Assembly: GCA_037367355.1 (NCBI GenBank)
Contig: CM074702.1
Coordinates: forward strand, 372,001-436,000
Length of the DNA stretch: 64,000 nucleotides
Source of the DNA: Neoscytalidium dimidiatum
Taxonomy: Eukaryota > Ascomycota > Dothideomycetes > Botryosphaeriales > Botryosphaeriaceae
Reading direction: 5' to 3'
Below the pieces are notes generated by a model. It was not told where the DNA came from and made no database searches. It worked only from the letters and a program-made list of their open reading frames with translations. Positions 32,885-46,200 of the stretch are shown here, one piece after another. Each line of letters opens with the position of its first letter. Position 1 is the stretch's first letter. The position numbers were made by a program, and so were the translations under genes.

Positions 32885-34116
32885 ATGCTGCGAAACCAGG
32901 CTTCGCGCGCTATCCTGCGCTCACTGAATGCTGCTAATGCGCAGCATCTCCGTGTCTCGTTCAATGCTGCCAGCAGCAAAGCCCCTCTCGCCTCCAGGGT
33001 ATGCACATTGAGCAACAGCAAGCGCCCACAGAATGCCGCTACAGCGACGTGGAAGCCCATCTCAGCCGCGCTGTCGCAGCGCCAGAGGTACGCTTCGACA
33101 CAATGGGATAAGCCCAACATTGAGGCAGAGAAGGAGGTTGCGCAGAAGAAGCTGAAGGCAGAGCCCGAGCTGGTATCGCCGACGTCGTCAATCCACCCAA
33201 TGTTCAGTGAGGTCGGCACACCGGAGCCAGAGAAGGAGACAGACATGATGAAGGGCATAAGGCAGGATGTGGTATGTATAACACCAGTGACTTCCCGGCC
33301 CACGGACCTCCGGCAGGGCTGGGAGATCACCCGTGACCACGGCTTACTGACACATGCCAGACTACGATCAAAGACACCTTCTCCCTCACCGAAGTCCCGC
33401 GTCAGGCATATGTCCTTGGCCTGGCGGGTGTCTTGCCTTACCTCGCAACCTCCCTGTCGACGGTTGCCTGCGCGTGGGAGATAAACCATGCAACGGCAAC
33501 TGGCACCGGCTCGCTCATGTCAGCACATACAGCAGAGATTCTCCTGCACATCCTCGAGCCGCTGCAGGTGGGCTACGGAGCAGTGGTAAGTCATCTCCTG
33601 TTTTACTCCGAGACGGCGCGCTCATGTCCGAGATAGATCATCTCCTTCCTAGGAGCCATCCACTGGGGTCTTGAGTGGGCTGGCTTCGGGGGGTACCAGG
33701 GCTACAAGCGATATGCCATTGGCGTTGCGGCGCCGGCTATCGCGTGGCCGACGATTCTGCTGCCGGTCGAGTACGCGCTCATCGCGCAATTCATGGCGTT
33801 CAATTTCCTCTACTACGCGGACGCGCGTGCGACGGTGCGCGGCTGGACGCCGACGTGGTACGGCACCTATCGCTTCGTGCTCACGTTCATCGTGGGCGCG
33901 AGCATCGTGGTCAGCCTAATTGGCAGGGGCCAGATAGTGGAGAAGGTCGGAAAGCTGCCCAACCCAGTTGACCGCGTGATGCAGCTCAGGGACAATGCGG
34001 AGGAGGCGCTGCAGAAGGAGGAGGAGGCACGGAGGGCGGCGATTGTGGCCCGCGAGGAGGGAGATGAGAAGGTGAAGATCCCGGGTGGGGACCCCGAAAT
34101 AAAGTCTGCAATGTGA
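32885..34116 (+). CDS. DUF3429 / TMEM69-like mitochondrial membrane protein
   Basis: Exons 32885-33271, 33361-33585 and 33637-34116, 363 residues; introns of 89 and 51 nt, both phase 0. The open frame begins with TTG at 32867; the ATG at 32885 gives MLRNQASRAILRSL, an amphipathic, Arg-containing mitochondrial targeting sequence. Exons 2 and 3 encode the DUF3429 region with four or five hydrophobic segments: VLGLAGVLPYLATSLSTVA, IISFLGAIHWGLEWAGFGGY, APAIAWPTILLPVEYALIAQ and FVLTFIVGASIVVSLIG. A charged Glu/Arg coiled tail follows. TMEM69-type proteins are predicted multi-pass mitochondrial inner-membrane proteins of unknown function. The family assignment is good; its role is unknown. Confidence 0.9.
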
Positions 34117-35453
34117 GAGGGGAGTGGAGAGCGTTGGGAGCAGCTGCTGAGTAGACACGGGTGTTCTGGGCGTCTTGGCGCAGAGATTTGGGCAACGCGG
34201 AGGTCCGCGCGAAGCGAAACAGGTCGGCACGACGAGGCCGATATCGTGGTGCAGGGGTGGGCGAGCAACGTGTCGTCGCGAGCCGCGGGAGGGGTTCAAT
34301 TGTGCGATGGGGAAGGGGGCATGCGCTGGTCGGAAAATGGACGATCTGGAAGCGGCTCGCACGGCGTGGACATGCGGTTTGGCGAGGTTTCGATAGTTTG
34401 GCATTCCAGGCCTTCGGCGAAATTCCTAAAATAATGACACCTGCGCTTCTGTTCATCTTCCAGGCCCGTTTTTCTGTCCGCATGCTTGGTTTTATTTTAA
34501 TGGGGCGGCGCTGGCGCGGTTCGCATCCGTAGCCTGCCACTGCGCGTGCCTGGATCGTCGGCAAACCTGCCACAGTATTGCGACCCACTCGGGCAGACGC
34601 ATTGCGGAAGCCGGTACGGGGGCTCCGGGCGCGCCGCCGAGCCTCCTGCGAGGCGTTGGGGGATCGTTAGATCGAGCAGAGGCAGGCCCGAGGCCACCGC
34701 TCCGAGCGAAAGGGCGCGCGATGGCAGTGGCGAACCGGGGGGTGTGATATCAGGCCCGTGGGGACCGCGCAACAGGGCTCACGTGCGGCCTGCGGCCGTG
34801 CAATGAGATCCCCTCATTTTCCAGCTGAGCTGGGCTTGGCTCGGGGTTGCGGGGCGCGGAAGCTGGAGACGCGCCTGGGCTCTAACATCATAGCAGCGCA
34901 CACACACGCCCCCAGCAAGCAGCAACGCCAACACTGCCTGCGGCTGACGCACAACCCACCGGCCCTGTGCCTTTTTCTTGCGAACCACGCCGCCGTGGCT
35001 CTCCCAATTTCCTCCTGTCTCCCTCCTCTGGCACTGAAAAAGCCGCCAATTCACTCGCGCTTTCTGCTCCATCACTCCGTATACCCTCTTCCTCTCCTCT
35101 CCAGCCAAAAAAGATACCCAGCACGCTCTCCTGTCCTTCTGACCCGCCGCCGCCTGCACCTCCGAAATCGCCCGCTCCTGCACGCGCACCCCCAACATTG
35201 CTTCCTATTTTTCCGTCTCACGCACACCTTAACCGCCACAGCGCGCACTCTCCGGAAGAACTCCTGCGCGGCATTCCCTCAGCGCCGCCGTACTTCAACC
35301 CACGCCCCGCCGCGCGTACCCCTCCTCAACGCCTCAGCCGCGTCGCAGCCCCTCCATCCCTCCTCACGCCCGTCTCTCCTGCGCTTCTGCGGCACTCGCG
35401 CGCAGAGCCTCATCCATACTCCTTCCTCCACTCCTCCGCACACAGCCGAAACA
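34117..35453. other. Intergenic region and glycerol kinase leader
   Basis: GC-rich to about 34870, then strongly C/T-rich up to the glycerol kinase ATG, as in long fungal 5' leaders. Frames stay open through the C-rich part (for example 34758 onward), but they run into the kinase frame without any plausible start or domain. Confidence 0.6.
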
Positions 35454-37462
35454 ATGGCCGCCGCTTCGGTTAGCGCAAAAGACCTGCCGACTCATGAGCC
35501 GCGCCCCAACCCGCCCATGGAGAGCGCCGGCACCGAGATCAAGGCAAGACGAGGCAGCATGCGCATGCCGCGCAGCGCCAGCTACGAGAAGCGTATGGAG
35601 CAGTTCTTCATTGGCTCCATTGACCAAGGAACCACCAGCTCGCGTTTCATTATCTTCGATGGAACGGGTACGCCCGTCGCAATGCACCAGATTGAGTTCA
35701 CGCAAAAATATCCGGAGTCCGGGTGAGTACCTCGCAGCCTCGCTTTTCCGCATTTTCCCTTTTTTTTGGGGGGTTTTCCCCAGCTTTTTTTTTTTCCCTT
35801 GTCGATGCGCGGAGAAATCCTGGCGCCCGGTCGCCTTTTGTGGGGCCAGCAGGGGGGACTGAGCGCTGACATGTGATTCATCATGCAGGTGGCACGAACA
35901 CGATCCGTGGGAGCTCGTACAATCGGTAAAGGAGTGCATCGAGGAGGCAACCAACAAGTTCGTCAAATTAGGACACAAGGTCTCGGATATCAAGGCCGTC
36001 GGGATTACCAACCAGAGAGAGACGGTTTTAGTGTGGGATGCTGAGACTGGCCAGCCTCTGCACAACGCCATTGCGTGGCCCGACACGCGCACCAAGGGTC
36101 TGGTGCGTGAGTTCAAGTCGAAGGCGGGCTCTGAGGTGCTTCCTGAGATTTGCGGCCTTCCGCTGTCCACTTACCCTTCGGCCGTGAAGCTCGTCTGGTT
36201 GATCCGCAATGTGCCCGCCGTGAAGCAAGCCTACGACGAGGGCAAGCTGGCCTTCGGCACGGTCGACACGTGGCTGCTCTATAACCTGAACGGCGGGAGG
36301 GAGAAGAACATCTTCGTGACTGATGCTACTAATGCCTCTCGTACCATGTTCATGAACCTGTGGACGCGCGAGTACGATGACATGCTATTTGAGTTCTTTG
36401 AGCTCGATAAGAGCAAGCTCCACGTCCCCAAGATTGTGCCCTCGTCCTGCGCCACGTCCTTCGGCACCCTGACGGATGGCCCGCTCAAGGGCATCAAAAT
36501 CGCTGGCTGTCTGGGTGACCAGTCTGCTGCGCTTGTCGGTCAGCAAGGCTTCAACCCGGGCAACGCGAAGAACACCTACGGTACCGGTTGCTTCTTGCTC
36601 TACAACGTCGGCGAGAAGCCCGTCATTTCGAAACACGGCCTGCTCGCGACCGTCGCGTATGACTTTGGTCGGCAGAGAAAGCCGGTTTACGCACTGGAGG
36701 GTAGTATCGCCGTGGCCGGCTCCGGCGTCAAGTTTCTGATGAACAACTTGGGCTTCATCCGCGACTCGGACAAGGTTGGCGAGCTGGCCGCAAGTGTCGA
36801 GAACAACGGCGGCACCGTCTTCGTTACCGCCTTCTCCGGCCTGTTCGCGCCGTATTGGATCGACGATGCGAAGGGAACGATCTTTGGTATTACTCAACAC
36901 ACCCAGCGTGGACACATTGCGAGAGCAACGCTCGAGGCGACGTGCTTCCAGACCAAGGCTATTCTTGATGCCATGGAGAAGGACAGCGGACACAAGCTCG
37001 AGGAGCTGGCAGTGGATGGCGGCATGAGTAAATCGGAACTATGCATGCAGGTTAGTCCAACCCAGCAGTCGGTCCGCAACCGCAACCTTAAACCATCTTA
37101 TCCCCCTTCCCCGCCTCGAAACGAAGCTCGCGAAGCACTCCATCGAAGCGAAAATCATCCGATGAGATCAGATCAGTTGCTAATGCGGTTCACTCTAGAC
37201 CCAAGCCAACATCATCGGTATCCCCGTCAACCGGCCATCGATGCGCGAAACCACGGCGCTTGGTGCGGCAATCGCAGCCGGCTTCGCCGTCGACATCTGG
37301 AAGGAGTTCGATGAACTGAAGGACATCAATCAGAAGGACCGTGTCATCTTCGAGCCCAACATCTCCAAGGAGGAGAGCGCCAAGATGTTTAAGAAGTGGA
37401 GCCGCGCCGTCGAGATGTGTCGTGGTTGGTTGGACGCCGACGAAGGCGGTGACGACTTCTAG
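35454..37462 (+). CDS. gut1: Glycerol kinase
   Basis: Exons 35454-35722, 35889-37050 and 37199-37462, 564 residues. The introns are 166 and 148 nt, with junctions reading ESGWHEHDPWE and SELCMQTQANIIG. FGGY-family sugar kinase: ATP + glycerol to glycerol-3-phosphate, the first step of glycerol use. Seen: the phosphate-binding motif IGSIDQGTTSSRFIIFDG near residue 54, NQRETVLVWD, the catalytic-region DGGMSKSELCMQ, and the family signature around GITQHTQRGHIARATLEATC. About 50 N-terminal residues precede the kinase core and are disordered and basic. The open frame reaches back to 34758, but the first ATG giving a sensible protein is 35454, in the context AACAATGG. Confidence 0.96.
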
Positions 37463-38222
37463 ACGCAGATAAAAAGGTTAAACAAAAAGGAAGGCTGGTG
37501 TGGATATAGAGGAAGAATGGTTGTCTAACGTAGTCATGATGATGAGCATTGCACATTGGTTCGCATCATTGGCATATCCCCCCTTGCGTGCTATTTCTCA
37601 GGGAGTGTGGCATCGGTCATCTTTGGCGAGGTGTTGTTGGGCTCATTTTGGACGGATTTTTGGTATTTGCCTATATTGGAGTTGTTCATGCAGATACCTC
37701 CTTAGATGTCTTCAGGTCTCTTCACGCGTAGTTAACTCTATGTAATTTCAATTTCAAAAAGATTCACAAATCGAGAAAGGGCATATGAGAATCCGAATCC
37801 GATGTGGGATGCGATTGTACGATCGGGTTGCCTCATTTCAGCAGTCCCATGCGGACCGAGAAGTGGTGAAAATTCTCAAAGCTGCCCAAGGAAAAAAAAA
37901 AAAAAAGCTTGTCACGGCAGCCGGGAAGGCTCAAGAGAGCAAGTCCGAGGAGCGGTTCCCCCCCCCCCTTCTGGTCCCGTCGAATGTCCTGCTGACCAGT
38001 CCGGCGCACGGAAAGGTTCTGGCGGTGTGGGAGAGAGTGTCAATCGTCTGACACTCGCAGCAGAATGCACTGGGGTTTCGTTGGGAGAGGAGGGTGGAGG
38101 GGAGAGATGTGGGTGAGTGTGCCGCCTCTGGCCGGCGGCGGCGGCGCGGTTGAATGGTGACGAAGCTGGTGGGTTGCAGGGCGCGCACATCCGGCAAGAG
38201 ATGCATGAAGCGCGCGCCCTAC

Positions 38223-38224
<2 letters not shown>

Positions 38225-38262
<38 letters not shown>
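38225..38262 (+). repeat. (CT)19 microsatellite
   Basis: Nineteen perfect CT units, followed by TTCTCG. Confidence 0.95.
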
Positions 38263-38270
<8 letters not shown>

Positions 38271-39282
38271 GCGCGCACATGCATGCATGCAGCATGCGGA
38301 CCGGCGGGAGTACGCTTCCCCGTGTTTGGGGGAGCTTGCGGGCGGTCCAGCAAGGTTCACGAGCGCAATCCTTCCGGAGGTCTGCCGCACGCGCTACCGT
38401 ACTGCGGCGGCGCCCTACGGATGGCGAGAGAAGAGGGCTGGCTGCGCATCTACCTCTGACAAGGCGACGGGGGTGGAAACAGACATGGCTTTTCTGTTCA
38501 AAACAGGGCTCTTGCGTTTGACAATTTTCAATTCACCAATGCTTCTTCGCTTTTTCCGTCGACCTGCCCTATCCGGCGCTCACGCCAGCGCTCGAGAGCG
38601 AGCGCACGCCTCATCTGCTGCAGGGCCCCCCGGCTGTTGCTTGCTTTCCAATCCCCATCCTGCCCTCCCCTTGGCTGAAACATGCGGATCACAGCAAGGC
38701 TGGCGTCAGATAGATGGCATGGAAGGTTTTTTGACAGGAAATCACACGCAAAGCTGAGACACGAGCGAACGAGCGGCTGGCGTTAGCTCGCCGCGGCCGT
38801 CCAACGACTGGTCAATCCGGCTGAACATGGTCCACGTGGTGGCGCTCTTCAGGGCTGAAGCACCCTGGCCAGAAACCCCCTGGAGCATTGGAAACGAGAG
38901 GCGGGCGCGGCTTCTGGAAGGAGATGGGGAGGCCGGGCGGGCGGGCAGGCGGGCAGGCAAGCTGGCAGGGGAACTCTCGGGACATGCAGGTGCTTGGTTT
39001 GTGAAAGCCGTCGGTCGTATGTGGTGGTTGCGTCGCCTGCTCTCGGTGCCGCGGCTGCTCGACCTCCAGCTCGGCCGGCGGGCGGCGCGGACGGGCAGCA
39101 CAGGACCTGACAGGACGGCGCGCGGCGTTTGGGCATGAAGAGCGGCAGAGGCAGCTGCAGCAGCACAGCCTCAACGGCGATCGTCGTCGAAACAGTCTTT
39201 GACGCAAGCCGGGCGAGGAGGGGCGAGAGCCGCAGCGCAGTCGTTGGGAGGAGCTGCTGGGTAGCTTGCCGGCGCCGGTACT

Positions 39283-39345
39283 CGTGCCAGTGCCAGTGCC
39301 AGTGCCAGTGCCTGTGCCTGCGCCTGCGCCTGCGCCAGTGCTCGC
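39283..39345 (+). repeat. Imperfect GTGCCA hexanucleotide tandem array
   Basis: About ten units of GTGCCA drifting to GTGCCT and GCGCCT. On the minus strand it reads as Gly-Thr/Gly-Ala repeats, without support for a gene. Confidence 0.85.
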
Positions 39346-42300
39346 CTCGGCTGCCCTCGAGCTCACGCCAGCCAGGGACAGGCCGGCCGGGGCTGCGCGG
39401 CGTCGCGTTAGCCTTAGCCAGAGAGCCTCAGCGGCAGCAATTTGAGTTCAACGCTCCTGCGCGTCAACCTTCTTCGCATGGATCGCCTGGCAGTGCTCGC
39501 CCAACAGCGACCACGCCATCTCATTACAACACCGCATCTCCGCGACGCCCCCTCCACGCCGCTGCCTGTGTCATCCGCTATCTGATCGGTTTCAGGAGAA
39601 GCCAGATGCGATCGCGGCCTTACTCGCGACGCCCAACCCTCTCCACTGTCATCAAACCACCAAGCCTGTCAGTCCTGCGCCCTCGCCCGCCGATGCCAGC
39701 TGATGCCTCCCGACGCGTCCGGCCGCGGCGCCCGGGAGCTGCTCCTGGCCTGCCTGCCTGCACCACCCGCCGGCCACGCTCGCGATAGTCGCCGCCGAGC
39801 CAAGCCGCGTGCGCGCTCGTATCGGAGTCGCAGATGAGCCTCGCGTCGTGATCCTGAACCCAGCCCTGCGCGCCATTGCCATCACAAGACCAGCCGCCAG
39901 GGCCCCGGCGGCCCCGACTCTCTCGTCGCACGCACCGATCGACGGCGCCCAAGAGCACCAGCGCTGCGCAAGCCGACGTCTGCCTCGGGGCACAGCCTGA
40001 GCCAGCCTGGGCCTGTGGCATTATTTCGACGCTCACGCTGGTGCTGGACGTGTGGCCGCTTCCGCACAGCCCTGGTCCTGGCGTCGCTCCTGAGGCCAGC
40101 CAGCGCCTCGTAAGTGGCCGCAAGCCGAGCTGGAGCGCTGATCAGATTGCCTCCTTAGGCATCAATCTGCCAGCCGATCCCTCACAGCCGGCTGCCACTG
40201 CCACGGTCGGGCTCTCACCTGCAAGCAGCGCTCGCTTCGCGGATCCAGTCCGCCGGTGCGGTGCTTGGGCGAGCTGCTTCTGCCAGATGCCGATTTGCAC
40301 CGACCCGCAGCAGCGTCGTCCGCAGAACGGCGGCCGAAAGGCTTGTGCGGTGTTGTTCTGCTGTCGCTACTCGGGTGCCTACAGTAGCCTCGCCAGCCGG
40401 CCCGCAGCCAGCACGCCCAAGCCCGTCCTCGCGCCCACCTCATCTCCTCCTCAGCCTCGATCCCCCTGCCCGAGCGTGCGAACGCGCGAGCGAGCCGGCC
40501 TCCGTGCTCGTCGGGCTGCCGAATCGATGCTGACGGAGCCTGTCCGCCCGCGCCCGCTGGCCCAGCGTCGAGCAGCTGGCGGCATCGCGTGCCGCCGTCG
40601 TCCAGACCCCACACGACGAGGTAAAAATCAGCTGTTTAGAGTAGGCTCTGCCGCCCGCCCACTGGCCGCGCCGAGAACGAAACTCTGCAATTCCCAGGTC
40701 CAGGGCTGCTCGGAAGGGACCGGTCTTGACTCGAAACCTGCCATGAGCGTCGGCTCTCTGATCCTGCACGCCCTCCCCATCAATTCCTGCACACGCCGGC
40801 ATGGGCATGGGCCAAAACGTTCTTGGCCGACGCCTGTTTGACATCCGTCCTTGTCCGGAGGCACACACCCGCCTCCTCGTAACGTGTGCTGTGGCTCGGG
40901 CTGCTCAAGCACTTGCTTGCCTTGCTTCAGGCCCACCCTGGTCCCGTCCCGCCTGCTGACGCTGCAATTGCAAATCACTCGCTGCTCGAACCTGGGGCAA
41001 ATCATCGCCTGCAGCTCTGCGTCAGGGTGCCCGGCAGGGGTGTGAGCTGTCCGCGTGGAATATTTTTCTCTGATCCTTAAATTAATCAGCCAGAGGGAAA
41101 CAGAGCGTGAAGCGTGCCCTGCTGAGCGTCCAGGCTCGAAGCTGCCTCTTTCTCTTTCTCTTTCTATCTTTCTGTCTCTCCATCATTGTCTCTCTCTCTC
41201 TCTCCTGTCTCCTCTTATCCCCACCAATCATACAGCCGTCTTGCTAATGCTGCTAGCGTTGCCGTTTCCGCTTCATGATGCTTTGCTTTTCATGTTGATG
41301 GTTAGCGTAACCGCCGTACGATACACACATAACTTACACACGCGCTCATCCTTCCCGCTTCGGGCTTCTGGTCAATGTGCTGCTTTTGACTTCATACTGC
41401 TGCTCGCTGCTCCTGCTCGTCCTCTAGCTCCATCGCACAAACCACTGGACGCTCACCGTTTTCGCTCATCGCTTCCCTCCACCCACCCCCAGCTCGTCTG
41501 CACTCAATCCGCCACCACCCCTCCCTCTCTACCCTTCCCCCACTGTAACAGCTAGCACGCAGTGACACAGCGGGTTTCCGCGAGCCCGCCGTTTCTGAAT
41601 CCGACCTGTGCGGCCGCCACCTTTTCTGCAGCGGCCTGACTGACTTGCTGCCTCGTACATCTCTTACGTCTTCCCTCTGGTAATTCCGGGTTGCGCGGTA
41701 CCGCTAGCACTACCAACCCTGGCCCCGGCTTTCTAGAAGCTTCACGCTTACAAGGCTCGCGAACTGTTGGGTTCTCTTCACAGTGTGTCCCGGAAGAAGC
41801 GCACGCGCACGCAAGTAGCCCTTCATCTGGCGTATCTGCAGCAGCGGCACAGGGCTGAGCACCGGCCGCCTCCACAAACCGCACCACCCACCGGCACCCG
41901 CCAACCGGAGCAAAGCCTCAACGGTGGCCAAGCCAGTGCGGTGGCCTAGGCCCTGAGGTAGGAAAAGATCAAATGGATGCTAGCGTCATCCTGAAGCCTG
42001 GACCACCACTGACCATCATCACATCAGATCCCCCAGCCCGAGCCCCTTCCAGCCCTGTGCCCTGTAAGGTGTATGCATCCGCGGCAAGGGCTGCGGAAGC
42101 TAAAAGCTTGCATGGTTCCCTCTTCCTACTAGCACAAGAGCCCATTCCCAGCATCGAAGCTAGACCCATACATCATCTTCGTCATAAATTCTATACCTAG
42201 TTCCCAGCCGCCGCCTCCCCTCCTGCCGCCATCCCGCCCTGCGCTTCACTTCCCTGTCCTCTCCTGCTGCCTGCTACCTGTTACCTGGCTTGCCACAACC

Positions 42301-42774
42301 CTTCCCTGCATCGCTCTAGCCGACGAGTGTACCAAAGAGAAGACTGGAACCTTTGACATCCGACGTCCCCCGACGGCTCATCCCGGTCCTGGCCTCGAAG
42401 CCCACCCGAAAATCAAGGCACTAAGTACGTACATACATAAGCCCTCCCGTCCTGCACCATGCGCCGAACTGCTTTTTTATTGATCCATCCAAACAAGATC
42501 CTCCAGTAAGCCATCCGAACTACTTGCGCCGCACCCGCCTACTGCCGCCAACGATACCACTACGAACACTGCAATTCGCCTTTGGAGAAGGATATCCCCC
42601 CGCTCTGAGAGCCATCTTAGGAAGTCACTCCCGCCCTGGTTACGGTTCCTGCGGTCGTCTGCTGCCCACCGAAACGGCTTGTGTCTCCGTCGCGCCTCGG
42701 AGAAGGACGATCCTTTCAGCTCACTACCCTCTATTCACGACATATAACCTCCCTTACCTCCGGCCCCCAGCATC

Positions 42775-43250
42775 ATGTGTGACTACACCCAGGTCCACTA
42801 CAAGTGCTCGCATCTGCGCTTTACTGTACGCGCTTGGTGCATCAAGTACCAGGAAACACACCGCAGGTGTCCGGCCAATGTAGTCGCAATGTGAGTAGTT
42901 CACCACACCGCATACACACATGTCCCAGTCCCAAAACTACCCGCGCGCCTATCTCTTCACGCAGGTGCCATGCCACGCAAGCAACCCCACAGATCACCCA
43001 TATTACCACATGATCACATTTGCCAAAAAAAAAAAAAAAAACTGTCCGGATGACCGTGCTGATTTTTCTTGTCCTCGTTGCAGTGAGTACCGGCTGGACG
43101 AGCTATGCGGTGAGCAGCAACCCGACTGTGCGTCGTTGTGGGAGACACATCACAGCTGATACGTCGTTTTTTCTTGTTTCCATAGGCGACTGCCGCAGCA
43201 AGACCCAGGCCCGGACAGCAGTCGGCCGGCCCGCTGCTACACATGTGTAA
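42775..43250 (+). CDS. Small Cys-rich conserved-looking fungal protein (MCDYTQV start)
   Basis: Exons 42775-42890, 43084-43109 (a 26-nt microexon) and 43186-43250, 68 residues; each exon is too short to show in simple ORF lists. Introns are 193 and 76 nt with GTGAGT and GTGAGC donors and TTGCAG and CATAG acceptors; the phases (2, then 1) close, and the frame ends at TAA. The protein starts MCDYTQVHYKCSHLRFTVRA and has six Cys at about 2, 11, 22, 32, 47 and 50, the last two as CGDC, plus His at 8 and 13. This could be a small zinc-binding fold. I recall similar uncharacterised fungal proteins starting MCDYTQ, but no function. There is no signal peptide, so disulfide-rich secretion is unlikely. 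The first intron contains a run of about 17 A. Confidence 0.8.
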
Positions 43251-46200
43251 GATTGGATTATTCTTGAGCCACACGGATTCGCATGGACAACGGGGAAAAA
43301 GAGACGACACAGAGAGGGAGAGGGACACGGCCGAAAGCGATACGACACGATGCATTCGAATCCTTTTTCGATACCGGAAGCGAGCGAGTTTTATTATACC
43401 ATTGACGATACTTGAGACCCCCTTCCATTGGCGCGAAGAGAGAATCAACAGCGAAGCTCCCGCTTTTCACGGATAGCACTTGGGGGTTGGCCGGATAACG
43501 GGGTTCGAGGGCGTTATTTCCTTAGGAGTTATCAGTGTTCAAATTTTGGACGACATTTTTCCACTTGTCGCGATTGGTCTCACGCCTGTTTCCTACGTCC
43601 TTCCAATGGGGTTTTCGCGGGATTCCTTCCACGGTTCATACTTTTCTTTTTTTTTTTTCCTTGGTCTTTCACAGCCCTTCCATCCATTTCCTGTCTCCTC
43701 CTGGATTGTTTGGTTTTGCGTCTTTCCAATCGATACGTCGACGTATCATTCTCCTCACTTTCGGTGTGAGAAGGGCAGGTATGCTATCGATATCATGTCA
43801 CATAGCTAAAAGCCTAAACGAAGAAAAGACAAGGATGAGATAAATAACCCTGCCAGCCCCTGCCTCGTTTTCTTTGAGCTTTCTACCCCTCGTCTAATTA
43901 ACCCCTGCTTTGAGAAAGTTTTCCGGAAGCTCACCCGTTCACGTCAACTCAGGTACCAGGGCACAGCAATAAAAGAAAATTAGCGAGGAAAAGCCGAGAG
44001 ACGACGAAAAAAAAAAAACGATGCTCGGGAGATGGAAAGGGGAGTAAAAAAAATTGATAAATGAATACGACTGCTCACAAACGCCGTAGACAAGAGAAAA
44101 AAAAAAGACTCAGGGGGGGAAATAAGGAGAGGATCACCTGTCGCTTTACCCAAGCTCTTCCGTCGCTGCTTCCTTGACCCCGGTCTACGTTACGTCGTCC
44201 TTCTCTTATGGTTCTGTTCCATCGTTGTTCCATGGGTATTGATGGGTAACCCCCCGGTCGCTGGACTAATGCGGGCCAGAGCGGGCTGTCGCCTTCAAGG
44301 GTCATGCCGCTTTTAGCCGCTCTTTGCTAGGCACGCACCGCGTCGCGTACACAATCGCCTCCCCGTCGGCGTTGCCATTGCACGTACGACAACCGCCTCG
44401 CGGAGGCTGTAGATCCCGCTTTCAGCCATCGACGATGGGGCTGAAGGCGAAGGTCAGTTCATCCGTGCCGCTTCTCTCGTTTCTTTTTCTCTTGCATGTG
44501 CAGATGGCTGGGGAGCCGGAAGGATGCCGTTGTCTCTCCTCCCTTTCCCCCCCCCCTCTCTCTCTTCTTGGGCCTTCATCTGATAGTCCGAGGCCCGATG
44601 GGTGTTCGAGGCCAGCAATGCGTTTTGTGTGTCTGCCGCTCTCTGCTCAGTCGAAATTGCTGCGAGCCTAACCTCACGTCCTCCTCGGCATACATGCTGT
44701 TCCAGGAAGGGATGGTTTGTTGGGAAGGGGAGGGGGAGGAGGAGGCGTCGTTGGTGACAACGGCCGGCCATCCCGGTTGCAGGTCACCGCAGGCATCCAC
44801 TGCTCATGCGCGTCAGGTGTGGGTGCATACATTTCGATACACCGGGGAAAAAAAAAAAAAAAGCGTTATCCCCACAGGCAAAAAGCCCTCACCGCTCAGT
44901 ACACTTATGTGGGGTGTCGCGTGCCACAAAAGCAAAGAGAGGGGCGCGGATGGAAAAAAAAAATTGCTACTGCGGGATCGTTTCGGTGTGTGTGTTGGTA
45001 TTGTTGCGTTGTCCGCACACCGTGTTTGTACAACGACGACAACTCCCCAAAAAACGGGACCACCACCGATCTCGGGCGTGCACCCCAATGGTGCCCTCCC
45101 CCCCACTTGCTTAGCGGGAGATCTGGTGTAGCCGCACAAGCGCACACCGTGTGTTTGAGACTGAAGTGTGGTGGCAATTTTTTTTTTCACCCCCCTCCTC
45201 TCCTTTCCCACTTTTCTCCCGTACCCCGTAGAGGGACGTGTCGTCCTTGTTTTTTTTTTTAGGCTGTCGTTCCTGAGTGGAGACCTGCGGGGACGCACAC
45301 GCACGTACAACCACGCATGTTCGTTGTCAGGCAGAGATGATCGGCTTGGAACCTGGCAGGAGAGCCGATGATGTGCGTGTGCATCGACAAGCGCCGCTCT
45401 CCCCTGCAATCCACTAAATATACGGTAGGGAACTCTCGACTATTATTCTCTTTTCTCTCATGGCTGCTCCTGGGGATGGGGGCCGAGGGGCGTTCTTGCA
45501 AGGCCGGATGCCGGCAGCAGCAGCAGCAGCGGCAGCAGCAGGGGGCGATCCACAACTGTTTCATTCACCATTGTCCGGTTCCGTTCTGCTGTTTCGCGTT
45601 CCGTTGGTCGTTGCTGGAACCATGGACCTTGATGCTATATTGAAGCATCTGATAACAGGCAGTTAAGAAAAAGCTAAATACAGCTAACTATTGCGTCGTG
45701 CTTCACATGCGTGATTTTCATCATCCTCTCCCTGTTCTCTCCCGCTACGACTTGAGGGAGATAAACGATTTGTTGGGAGCTTTGCAGCGAATGGGCGGAG
45801 GACGACGACGAGTAGGATGAGGAGGAGGCGGCGGCGGCGGGCAGGCGGCGGGCACAAGGGAAACGGTTTTGCCGGTAAGGCTTCCCGCAGTATCTCTGTG
45901 CTACGGTGGTACAGTACCGGCTTTCTCCATTTTCAATTTGCTCCCTCTCCTGTCTCGATCGTGCTACCGGTCGCGTCGTATTTTTTTTTTCTATTGCTTT
46001 TCTTGTTCCCACGCCACTTCGGCACACACACACACCGACTCTTCTCTTGAGGAAAAAGCCCGGTCAGTGGAAAGTGCATTGCAGCTGAACAGCTGCTGCA
46101 GGTGGTACATAAACGTACATACAATACAATACAGCATACGCTGTGCAGATCTAATCCACGAGTCACGGGGGAAGACCGCGTCATCTAAGCTCGACAGATG

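Larger units (their letters stand above)
37463..42774. other. Long gene-poor region, 5.3 kb
   Basis: Holds a (CT)19 tract, an imperfect GTGCCA hexamer array, GGCAGGC-type repeats near 38935-38970 and long C/T-rich stretches. Several frames of 100-320 codons stay open on both strands, but none has domain-like segments, and they overlap each other. It may be a very long leader or promoter of the small gene at 42775, or hold non-coding RNA. I cannot decide. Confidence 0.5.

Noticed and set aside
38225..38262. Periodic repeat as a CRISPR array or origin
   Set aside because: It is a plain (CT)19 microsatellite without spacers, in a eukaryotic genome.
39876..40841. 321-codon plus-strand frame in the gene-poor region
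   Set aside because: Low-complexity Ala/Pro/Arg/Ser composition, no hydrophobic core pattern and no start context; several other frames overlap it.
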